Origin: Bretschneidera sinensis
Lineage: Eukaryota > Streptophyta > Magnoliopsida > Brassicales > Akaniaceae
DNA: 64,000 nt
Assembly: GCA_023935145.1 (NCBI GenBank)
Contig: CM043700.1
Location: 135,628,828-135,692,827 of the forward strand
Direction: 5' to 3'
Shown here piece by piece: positions 21,844-31,883 of this stretch (positions are counted from its first letter, which is position 1; every line of letters starts with the position of its first letter). Both the position numbers and the translations under genes were made by a program. The notes beneath the pieces were generated by a model. The model ran no database searches. It was not told the DNA's origin and was given only the letters and a program-made list of their open reading frames with translations.

Positions 21844-23595
21844 AATAGCTAATGTTTCCTATAAATAAAATTAAGCTGAGCAACGGTTTATAAAATAACT
21901 TTTACTTTTAAATTTTTAAATTTTTTTTAAATTATTTTTTACAATTGTTTTATCAAATATTTAATAATTTATAATTTTATTGTATTAAAAATCATAAATT
22001 AAATTTAAATCATTTATACTGCTAAAAAGCATGTTGTCCTTCCTAGAGCCCACAAATCTTTCAAACCCATGAATTCGAGCTGGTAAACGTAACCTTGACC
22101 TACCCACATGATCTAGTTGTTGATTTCAGCCTGTTCAACAATACGCGATTGTTTAATCAGAATCCAAGAACTATTAGGAATTTAAATGTGCACGTGCAGT
22201 CAGTAATGGTAATTTAAACAAAGTGGCACATCAACTTAAAGTTGTCTTTTGTATTTATTAAATTAACAAATTGCCAATTCTAAGAAAAAGCATGCCGGAA
22301 ACATCATTAACAAAAGAAGTCGTCGATGGCTGCACAAGAATGGGGCTCTAATAGCCCACAAATCGCTACCAATTATTCTGATAACCACTTCCATTTTAGA
22401 TTAATCAGCCGTGACCTACACGGTAGATGGAGGCTCGTGATGAGCTGGTCAATCTGATTACACGTACAGTATTTTTTTTTTTTTATATTCTAGACTTTAA
22501 TAATTGTGCAATCGGAAAGCACCGCTTCTATGTTTGATTGCATTTAAATTTAGAGAAATTTTAATTGGATTTTAAAAAACGGGGGATTCCAACTTCTTTA
22601 ATCAATTTTCTATTTATAATTTGGATTGACCATGTAATTGTTTTTTTTTCACTTTTATACTTTTTAACATTAACAACTCTCGTTACTTTTCTAATGCATG
22701 TTTGTATTTAGGAGTACAACTTGAGCATGCTAACCCAACCTAATGCTAACTCAATTCGGACTTTGGATAAATTAGGATTGAGATCTTTTAGGGTTGTGTT
22801 AATTACAATCTTAATCCAACTCATAACTTGTAAACTCGAATTTAATTATATATTTTATATTACTAACTAGTTATTTAAATTTATGTAAGATATTTGAACA
22901 TTTGAAATTTGAATTTTCGAGAGACATTAAAACTTGAATAATATAATGTGATCTTTTTAATTTTTTTTTGGGTAATATGTAGCATTTGATATGAAAAATA
23001 GATTTCAAGAATATAATCCGACCAAATTAGACCCAATCATGTTTTGATTTATTAGATAACCCAAGTTTTTTATAGGTTACATTAAAGTTGAAATTTATGT
23101 AACTTGTCAGGACTTGGGTTTGGTTAGGGTTAGAAAAAATATGTCATGGGTTGAGATATGATTGACCTATAACCTGACTCAATCCAATCCCGTGCATTCC
23201 CCAATATTTATTAGTCATTTTAACAAATATAGATTGATTTCAATACTATTCTACCAAACATATCAATTTATTCAAAAGTTTAAGCAAGATTAATCAAACA
23301 CAAACATTAATAAAAATTTATTTTTAAAAAAATAATTTAAACATAAAATTATAATATAATATTGATTCAGTGACGAGTTAAATCCTTCAAGAAATCCCAA
23401 AGAGACTGCATCAGCTTTGACAATGTCTTAATTTGTAAAAATTACAACTGATGACCACTTCACGTTAGTCAATCATGGTACCTTGATGGATCTGTTCTCA
23501 AATTCTGGTTACGTAGCTATAAAAAGATCACAACTTATAGCTTAATTTGCAATTAAAGTGAGAAAAGAAAAGAGAAATTAAGTGTTAGATAACCC
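21844..23595. other. Spacer and upstream region of WAK-C
   Basis: AT-rich DNA with no coding homology. Around 22720-23190 are degenerate phrases like aacccaacctaa and gacctataacctgactc that look like old dispersed repeat, but no ends can be fixed. Confidence 0.5.
23518..23525 (+). promoter_or_regulatory. TATA box of WAK-C
   Basis: TATAAAAA lies 78 bp upstream of the WAK-C ATG. It matches the spacing of a plant core promoter. Confidence 0.55.
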
Positions 23596-23826
23596 ATGGG
23601 TTTGCAGGTGATGATGGTTATGCAGGTAATGCTGTTAGGATTGGTATTAGCAACAAATGTAGTATTACCAGCAAGAGCACAAGCCAAGCCTAACTGCCCT
23701 TCTTCTTGTGGGAATCTAAGCATTGTAAGCAACATTACTATCCATTTGGCACCGAGGAAGGTTGTTTCCTGAATGAAACGTTTTGTATCACATAGCTTTT
23801 CTGAGGACAAGTAATATCATTGTTAG
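23596..23826 (+). pseudogene. WAK-C, 5' part of first exon (split by the CACTA)
   Basis: The ATG at 23596 starts a signal peptide (MGLQVMMVMQVMLLGLVLAT) ending in ARAQAKP, then NCPSSCGNLSI of the GUB_WAK domain. A small insertion near 23720-23735 shifts the frame. The continuation ([14 protein letters not shown]) is in another frame, followed by more small indels. At 23827 the CACTA begins. The rest of this exon resumes at 35441, so this is one gene cut in two. Confidence 0.85.
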
Positions 23827-23844
23827 ACTACAAGATAAAAGGTT

Positions 23845-24115
23845 ATCGTCGGCGCTTTATTTTGCATATTTCGGTGCTTCAAAGCGCCGGTATGTATAGT
23901 GTCGAAGCGCAAATACAGGCGCTTAGGGAAAGCGCTGCAATGTGCTTATTTTTTCGGCACTTAAAAGCGCCGGTATATTGCGGCGCCAATATACCGACGC
24001 TTCTAAGCGCCGCAATATACCAGTGCTTGAAAGCGCCGCAATATACATATAAATATACCGGCGCTTATATGTCGGCCCTTTTAAATATACCGGCGCTTTT
24101 AAGCACCGATGTATA
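23845..24115. repeat. CACTA left subterminal repeats
   Basis: More than ten copies of aagcgccg or its complement cggcgctt occur in both orientations, separated by ata-rich spacers such as caatatac. In CACTA elements such arrays are binding sites for the TNPA-type protein. Confidence 0.88.
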
Positions 24116-24378
24116 ACTGTTTTAATTTTTTTTTTTCACACTGGTTTAATATTATAAATAAAATGAACCAATTAGTAAATAGAATGTACCATAAAATTTA
24201 AAATGTTCTTCAATATATAAAGCATCATCCAAAAAAAATCTTTAACTCAGTACAAATTAAAGTCATCTCATGTACAAGAAATAAAACAATCATAACCAAT
24301 TGTTTTAGTAAAGACTTCAGCTCATCCATTTGGGATTGCATACTGTTCATTTGATCATCATGCTTAGCTGTAATTTCT

Positions 24379-24459
24379 TGAATCTGATGCGATTGCTGTT
24401 CAATCTGATGCGCATACTGTTCAATCTGATGCGCATACTGTTCAATCTGATGCGCATGT
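24379..24459 (-). repeat. 21-bp tandem repeats coding a coiled coil
   Basis: A 21-bp unit (gatgcgcatactgttcaatct) is repeated about three to four times, encoding a seven-residue unit HQIEQYA on the minus strand. Each unit is one heptad, so gain or loss of units lengthens or shortens the coiled coil in register. Confidence 0.85.
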
Positions 24460-24728
24460 TGTTGATTGGTTTCTTCCATTTGTGCTCGCAGACTATTTAT
24501 CTTTTCAGCATAAGCCTCATGGTATTCAATTTCATTCCTCATTTGAGCTAAAAGTCCAAACACAACAGAGGGTGTAACTCCAAAACCTTGATCTCGGACA
24601 CAACCGGAACTCTCTTCACCCATAAGCTCGGTGAAGACTTCATTTTGTATTGCTAGATTATTGCTAGCATCAGAGGATCCGGAAGCTACAACAAGTTCAG
24701 CAACACAAGCTTCAGCTATCACCGACAA

Positions 24729-26389
24729 TTAGGAAATAATAAAAGATTAAACTTCTTCGAATATTTAGTAGCTAATTACAGCTATATTTACATAAAACAA
24801 AAGGTACTTATCATATTTTATAGAAAAACAGGCAGAATTTCCCCTATTTTTCCATAAAACCTCCTGCAAAAGAAAAACAAATACACAATCCAAATGAAGT
24901 TGCCAATTCACAACTTAACAAATATACAATCTAAACATCGATGTTGAAAAAGATATACAGTCAACAACTATAACCACGAAAACTCTACAATCAAGGCAAT
25001 ACAATCTAAAGACTTCCCACATACATGAATGTAAGAGAATACATCACTGATAGTGTAACCAAAAAAGGAAAAAAAAATAACATACATCATCAATAACGAA
25101 ATCCAAATCTGCATTAGAGACAATCTTCCTATTAGAATCAACAGAATGTCTCTTGTGCCATCTTGCAATTAATGATTTGTTAGATAGGCTATGCTTAGAA
25201 GTTAATTTAAAAATACCACAAAAGCTTTAACAGATGTAGAAGAACTTGTATGCATACCACTCCACTAGTTTTATGAGTAAATCTACTTTAATTCAAAGAA
25301 TTCAAGTTAGGATTCCTAGCATAGTCGACCCAAAGAGGAAGAAGTCCTTTGAGCGGTGTAGTAGCCATGCAAGAAGTGTAAAGAGTCAGCTTTTGATTCA
25401 ATGATCAGTGAAATTCAGGTGTTAGAAAGAATAAGCTCTATTCATAATAACAGTGAAATTCAGCAGGTTGAATGGTGCAAGTTACAAAATCGTCCTGGTT
25501 TTTAACTCGACCCAACACAAGCTGTGCACACCCCTATTAGTACACACTGATCACAGTTTTACATACACAACTTTATTATATACTTGCAAGTATATCGAAC
25601 TTTAAAAAATTTTGTTTGATGAGAATATGCAATCTATGTCATACTGCCAGCATATAATGCCGTATGTGTATGTGAAAAAGCTAGATTTCTTTGAACTATT
25701 GAAATGAGCACCTCATTGAACTTTGCAGCCTCTGTAGTGAATCTGAGCTATTCATTGTAGGCGTCTTTTTCTTGCTTAACACATGCATATTACACTCTAG
25801 TTGCAGCAACACTGTTTTGAAAAATGAAGATACCAGTAGCCACTTGAAAGTGTATCTACCATTCTTTGCAGCCACTGTTATTAGCGCTTGTTTTAGAAAA
25901 CTTTGATCTTTAATAGACTTTTTCTGCTAAATTTAATGAAATTGAATGGACAAGTTTAACTATAATCTTAGGTTAACATTTGTTGATTGACAGTTGCATC
26001 ATTTTTCACCTTGGTGCAGGCAATCAACGATAAGATTCTGTCCCTGAATTATGAAGACTATACAGCAGAGATAAGAACTGCAGTGGCCTCAAGAGCAACC
26101 AATACACACATTGAGAGCTGGAACTCTCTCTCACCCAAAACCCAGCCAAGCACAGCCACATTCAAGAGCAATCTACAGGAAACATTACAAGGCACTAATT
26201 TCCCCACAACAAATCTCAACAGAAACACAATTCCACAATCCCAGTAGCACTGCTAGGCTCCAAAACCACAAATAATAACGGAAAAACACGAAACACAACC
26301 TAGACTTAAAAGAACCATGCCAAACCATTGGATAAGAGATAAAAGTATCAATAGAACTGTAAAAGACCAGCAAAAGCTTAAAACCAGTT
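24729..26389. other. CACTA intronic region
   Basis: This AT-rich region has no clear gene. One exon-like piece at about 25091-25180 (minus) reads SLIARWHKRHSVDSNRKIVS and ends at a GT donor. I do not recognise it. The rest shows no recognisable domain. Confidence 0.45.
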
Positions 26390-27170
26390 ATAAAACCAAC
26401 CAATCAAATCTTAAAACCTTACAATCAAATACAGAAAGTCCTAATTTCATATTCCAGTCTAGCTTTTTAATTTCATCTTTAGTGAAAGGTTGAAGAACAT
26501 CGTGATCCTTATTATCTAATTTTTGAGCCAAATGATCTGGGGTAACTCAATAATTGTATTATTATTAGTTGTAAAGAGGTTCGTATAAAACTGAGTAATA
26601 TAGTTGCTTGATCTCCTCATATTCCATCAGCCAACCTAAATTTGGATAAAAAAATTGCATGTATTAAATTTGATTTTCTTTTTTGTTTAACTTGGGCATA
26701 AAAGAATGATATGTTGTTATCCCCATCTGCAATCCATTAACCTTTGCTCTTTGTCTCCAGTAAGTCTTTTCTTGTTTCAGCAAGCTGAGATTTTTTTGAG
26801 AGACTTCAATCTCCTTAGAAATGAGATTGGGATAATTAGGGGACTCTCTAAGCGACTGTATATTACCTAGTTCAATTTTAGTATGAATAATTTGATGCTT
26901 CAGATCAGAAAATTTATCCCATTTAAAGTATTTTATGCAGTGTTTTAACCTAAAACTCTTCTAATAGAGGCAGTAACTAGGGGAGCCTTGAACTGGCCAA
27001 TACCAAACATCATTAACCAGCTGAGTAAATGACTCATTTAGAGTCCAAAAAATTTCAAACCTAAAGATCTTTTCAGACTGAAACTGGAGAGGATTTGTGT
27101 TCAGAAGAATAGGAAGGTGATCAGATCCAGCACAAACTAAGTTAAGTAATTTTGCTCTAGGATACACTCT
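26390..27170 (-). pseudogene. L1-type LINE relic inside the CACTA
   Basis: On the minus strand, from 27167, the reading PRAKLLNLVCAGSDHLPILL followed by FRFEIFWTLNESF matches the end of a plant LINE endonuclease domain (the SDH motif) and what follows it. Further pieces (YWRQRAKVNGLQMGITTYHS, PFTKDEIKKLDWNMK) match the region before the LINE reverse transcriptase. Many stops and frame changes are present and the RT core is missing. It lies in the long intron of the TNPA-like gene. Confidence 0.75.
26435..26464. repeat. 30-bp direct repeat, left copy
   Basis: This 30-bp sequence, starting aaagtcctaatttcatattc, recurs without mismatch at 27700-27729. The two copies lie 1,265 bp apart and bracket the LINE relic. 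Confidence 0.85.
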
Positions 27171-27800
27171 TCCTCGCTCCTTTTATTCCTCACTCCTTGC
27201 ACTCACATATAATGCATATAATGCTATAATGCTATATCAAGAATCAAATACCCTGTTTCCCCCCTCCGGTAATTCACTTATCCGATCCTCCAAATAACTT
27301 GTTTCCCCCCTCTTTATTTGGTACAACCAAAGCCATAGTTGTTTTTATCCCCTCTTTACACTCAAAACCTAGCTCTAGTTCTAAAATAACCGTCTATTGA
27401 ACTTATGGATTTACCTCAATTTTTCACGAGGACTTCCTTTATATAGAGAGGAAGATTCCTAATACTAGGAAAAGAAGCTAATTAACATAAAAATTGATTA
27501 CTACTAGAACAGGTAGCTCTACAAAATAGCAAAGTCTCAAGACTTTTCAAAACCGAATAAAAAAAGGATTTGAGGGAAAACCCAACTTAATTAACCGACA
27601 AAATAGCAAGTCAAGCTGAGCAACTCTACTCACGGGTACAAAATCCAATCTAGTGTAGGAAAACCAAAAATAAAAACAGAACACTCTCAAATAAAAAATA
27701 AAGTCCTAATTTCATATTCCAGTCTAGCTCTCCATAAATCACAATAATAAGGCACGTTGGTTTACAAATCAAATTACCATAAATTGTACAGTGAACTTAC
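27171..27800. other. CACTA intronic region with the right 30-bp repeat copy
   Basis: The right copy of the 30-bp repeat is at 27700-27729, preceded by an A-rich run (caaataaaaaat). No coding homology is visible in the rest. Confidence 0.5.
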
Positions 27801-28613
27801 CATAAATTGTCGTGATGCATCATCAATAAAAGTCCCATCCTTGCGTTTATGAGTTTCAGCAAAAAACTCTACGCACCCGGGCTCATTCCCATGTGTCATC
27901 TCCTACCATGTATGAAAGAGTTAAAATTGTGACTCAATACACTACAACAGCAACCTGAAAGATTGAATGAATGAAACAAATTAACTCACATATTCATCCC
28001 GTCGTCTAGCAAAACTCTTTGAACCGGATGTGTGAGGACATTGTTGTCTTTCATGTGTCACTATCCCTATATTGGAATATTTCTACACCAATAATAAACC
28101 AATTGAATAATCAGTCATTATTAGAAAAATAGAAACAATGGTAATCCAATTTAACATAATTATCTTAAAACAACCTCATTCTGGTCAGAGAACCAGTAGT
28201 TCACCAGTTGCTTCCACTGGTCTTGATCTACGCCTTTTGGAACATTATTGGTCAAAACTTGTTGTTTAGTTTTGTTCTTCACGTAGTCCCTCTTCAGCAC
28301 ATATCGGTAGTCCCTCCATTTTTTCCCTATCATCCTCAACAAAATGTTGTTATCGCCTCAATTGTAGGGTAATGGAACTTCCTCTACCACAAAGAAAGGA
28401 AATCGATGTCAAATAAGCATTATTGGTGTTAGGGTTTATGCATGTACAACACCACGAATACAAAAAAAACAAAAAACATTAGAGGCAATCAATGGTTATG
28501 AAGTTGTTACTAACCCGAATCAATATAACAAGGTCCTTCTTGTAGCTAGAAGGGACCTTCTTCCAATCCGTGTAATTAAAGATAAATTAAGTATCCAATA
28601 TAAAACAAAAAAT

Positions 28614-31108
28614 TTACAAGTGCACTAAATAGCATTGAACATCTAACCTCTCAACAGGATACATCCACCTGTAGTGTACGGGATCCCCAAGTCTAGCCTC
28701 AGAGGCTAAGTGAATGATAAGATGAACCATAATGGTAAAGAAACCTGGGGGGAATATTTTCTCCAAATGGCAGAGTGTCAAAGCAACATGCAACTCCAAT
28801 AAGTCAAGCTCATGGGGATCAAGGGCTTTAGAGCATAAAGCTTTGAAAAATGATGATAACTTAGACACAACTGCTACAACATGTCTAGCCAAATATGCTC
28901 TTAAGGCAATCGGAATGATTTCTTGCATCAATATATGACCGTCATGACTCTTTAAGTTTAACAGACTACGATCTTTAGGTTCACACATCTCGAGATGTTT
29001 GATGCATTCCCATCAGGAACTTTAAGATTTGCCAAAACTGTCAAGAAATTCTGCTTCTCCTTCGTGGACATAGTGTAGCATGCTGGAGGCGAGTGATCTT
29101 TTCCATTAGGAAGAACAACTAAATGGAGGTCTTTCCTAATACCAATTTCCTCGAGATCGCGGTGTGCCTTCTTATTATCTTTAGTTTTACCATCTATATT
29201 CAATATTGTTCCAATCAAATTATCACATGCATTCTTCTCTATATGCATCACATCTAAATTATGACGCAATAGATTGTCTTTCCAATATGGTAACTCAAAA
29301 AAAAATTCTTCTTTTTTTCCATAACGTATCTACAACTCCCTCATCCATGGGAATATCCTCATTATCAACATTTTCAAGGAAATCATCCACACTCTAAAAA
29401 AGGTGATCAACTTCATCCACTAGCATTTACCCCGTAGAGGTACCAACATCCTCTATTGCTCTCTTCTTAGAAGGCTTCGAGGTTTTACCATAACTATAGT
29501 TTCCACCCTCTAGTTGTCTTAATACATCGTGCCCAGACGGTGGAACAAGAGCAGATCCCAACTCTATGGTGCCATCAAACTGATCCTTTTGAAAACGAAA
29601 CTTATAGTTTTATGCTAACCATCGACGATGACCCATATAGCAAAACTTTCCCCCGTGCTTTAACTATACAGAATGTATAGATTCCACATAACATGGACAA
29701 GAAGCCCGCCCCTTGGTGCTCCAACCAGATAAGTTTGCATAGGCTGGAAAATCATTAATGGTCCAAAGAAGATAAGCACGCAGATTAAAGCTTTGATTGG
29801 TGGACGCATCAAACACATCAACACCATCCCATAATTGTTTCAACTCTCCAATTAGAGACTGTAAAAATATGTCAATATCATTACTGGGGCTTTTCTCACC
29901 AGGAATAACCATTGAAAGGAGGAAGGATGTTTGCTTCATGCAAAGCCACGGTGGTAAGTTGTATGGGACCAAAAGAACGGGCCATGTGCTATAAGTTGAA
30001 CTCATTGTTCGAAAGGGATTGAACCCGTCACTAGCTAGGCCAAGCCTAACACTCCGAGGATCAGCTGCAAAATCGGGATATAAGGTATCAAATTCATTCC
30101 AGGCTAATCCATCCACCGGGTGTCTTAAAATCCCATCCTTTGTCCGATCTTTATTATGCCATCTCATCAGTGAAGCCATTTTAGATGACATATATATCCT
30201 CTTCAATCTCGGTATTAGTGAAAAATAACGCAATACTTTAGCTGGCTTTTTCTTTTTCGATTAACCATTCATCTCATTCAATGGATCATCATCATCAGCA
30301 TTGTTTTTAACCCACTGCGGCACACCACACGCATGACAATTTCATCATTCACATGCTCACCCCAATACAATGTGCAGGCATTAGGACAAACATGAATCTT
30401 TTCATACCCAAAACCCAATCCTTTGATAATCTTCACGACTTCATAATAATTTGAGGGCAATGGAGCACACATCGGAAATGCCATGTTGATAAACTCAAAC
30501 AACATAGTTAGAAATTTACCAGACCACCCATTCAAACATTTAAGGTGTAGTAGATATAACATGAAACTTAACTTTGTGAAATTCTGACAACCCAGATAAA
30601 GTTCAGTATCGTAATCTTTCATCAAATTGCGATACTGAGTCATCTCATTAATAGCAGAACGAACTGGACATTCGACGTGTGAAGGATCACCACAATTATT
30701 GAACTCAAACCCACCATGAGTTTGTTACTCTTCACCATGCTCATTTGAAGATCCCAGTTCTATTTCTAAACGTAACGGTTCATTGTTTGGGTTTTCACAA
30801 GAAACTTCGAAGGCACCTCGGAGCAAACCCAACACGTCATCTCGTCCTATGAAGCCACTTGGAACACTAGTGGGCTGTGAACTAGTGTGAGTGTGGTCTA
30901 TACGAGAGACTTTCTCCCCATGAAAAATCCACTCAGTGTAACCTGGACTAAACCCATTATAAAATAGATGCTCCTGAACAGTTTCTGGTTCGAATGAATA
31001 ACAATTACCACATCTCCTACATGGACAAACAATACTACCACGACCATAAGCTTTCTGACACGTAAATCTAATGAAGTTTGCAACACCATCCATATAGGTT
31101 TTACTCAA
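28614..31108 (-). pseudogene. CACTA TNP2-type transposase relic
   Basis: The start at about 31108 gives the transposase-associated domain (FIRFTCQKAYGRGSIVCPCRRCGN, split here as FIRFTCQKAYG and CPCRRCGN). Pieces of the transposase_21 domain follow: GYEKIHVCPNACTLYWGEH (about 30400), the block SLMRWHNKDRT with FDTLYPDFAADPRSVRLGLA and DGFNPF (about 30150-30000), and WTINDFPAYANLSGWSTKGR (about 29770-29710). Then come DVMHIEKNACDNLIGT and a C-terminal part ending HYRWMYPVERL. The pieces lie in two frames with stops between them, so it cannot make a full transposase. The enzyme would cut and rejoin CACTA ends. Confidence 0.9.
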
Positions 31109-31686
31109 CTTTGGTTTATCTATCCAACTTTTATCTATTTTTAGATGACGCCCCTAAAGAAATGTTAATAAAGTCATAATTGTAATATTTTTGGCAAAAG
31201 AAGGCATAATCACAAATTTGTATTATTACAGTCAGAATTAATATTAATAATTATTACAGTCTTAATATTATAAACCAATATGAAATTATAAAAGTATTAT
31301 TATTAATTATTATATTATAATAAATACCTTATTAATTATAATAATAATTAAAAACTAATATTATAAGTAGAAATAAAATAATACTAAACATTATAATATA
31401 TACGATCATAATAGTACTATTACAATATAATAAGACATTTAAATATTAATATTCATAATAATTCTAAAAATCAGCATTTGCAATAAAGCCTAAAAATCCT
31501 TTTAATCTTAATTGTTATCCTTGTGAATTATACTAAGGTGTATCCAGTATTTGCAGTCAAGCCTAAAAATCAGCAGCACCATTTTCATTGATTTTTAAAC
31601 CAATTGTAGCACAAATCATGAGAACTTATCAAATTCATATAACTTCGGGAATAAAAGCTAATATAGTAATGAGATCGAAACCATAC

Positions 31687-31883
31687 TTAGGTGTAAGAAA
31701 GAATGGCACTAGATCTTGAACGAAAGTTGGATGAAGAATTCCAGGCAGATTACAACTTCTGCTAAGATAAACCGGCTTGTTTTCCTTTAAAGCTGTAGAA
31801 ATCGCAGTATCTAGAGGTGCATGTGCATCACCCAAGTGTCCTACTTCCTTCAAAGCATTAGAATTGCTTAACTTCACTTTCTT
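31687..31883 (-). pseudogene. Captured exon fragment of a pyruvate decarboxylase gene
   Basis: On the minus strand the frame reads GDAHAPLDTAISTALKENK, then PVYLSRSCNLPGILHPTF and VPFFLTPK. This closely follows the stretch of plant pyruvate decarboxylase after the N-terminal thiamine-diphosphate domain (the AISTALKESKPVYIS and CNLPxIPHPTF region). The homology ends at a GT splice donor at 31685-31686 (minus), as for a host exon. No other part of the enzyme is nearby. It lies inside the CACTA, upstream of the transposase, so I infer capture of a host gene piece. Confidence 0.8.

Larger units (their letters stand above)
24225..28342 (-). pseudogene. CACTA second gene, Transposase_24 (TNPA-like), multi-exon relic
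   Basis: Minus-strand exons can be traced. About 28342-28178 gives GKKWRDYRYVLKRDYVKN and QDQWKQLVNYWFSDQNE. About 28085-27989 gives THERQQCPHTSGSKSFARRR with a GTGAG donor. About 27903-27801 gives FFAETHKRKDGTFIDD with a GTAAG donor. The last exon, about 24728-24225, has NEVFTELMGEE and a coiled coil with HQIEQYA repeats. These match the plant Transposase_24 family that accompanies TNP2 and is thought to bind the subterminal motifs. The intron of about 3 kb holds a LINE relic. Upstream exons and intactness are uncertain. Confidence 0.75.

Noticed and set aside
25987..26247. Small protein-coding gene (86 codons)
   Set aside because: It has no recognisable domain and sits in the CACTA intron near a LINE relic. 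Composition alone is not enough.
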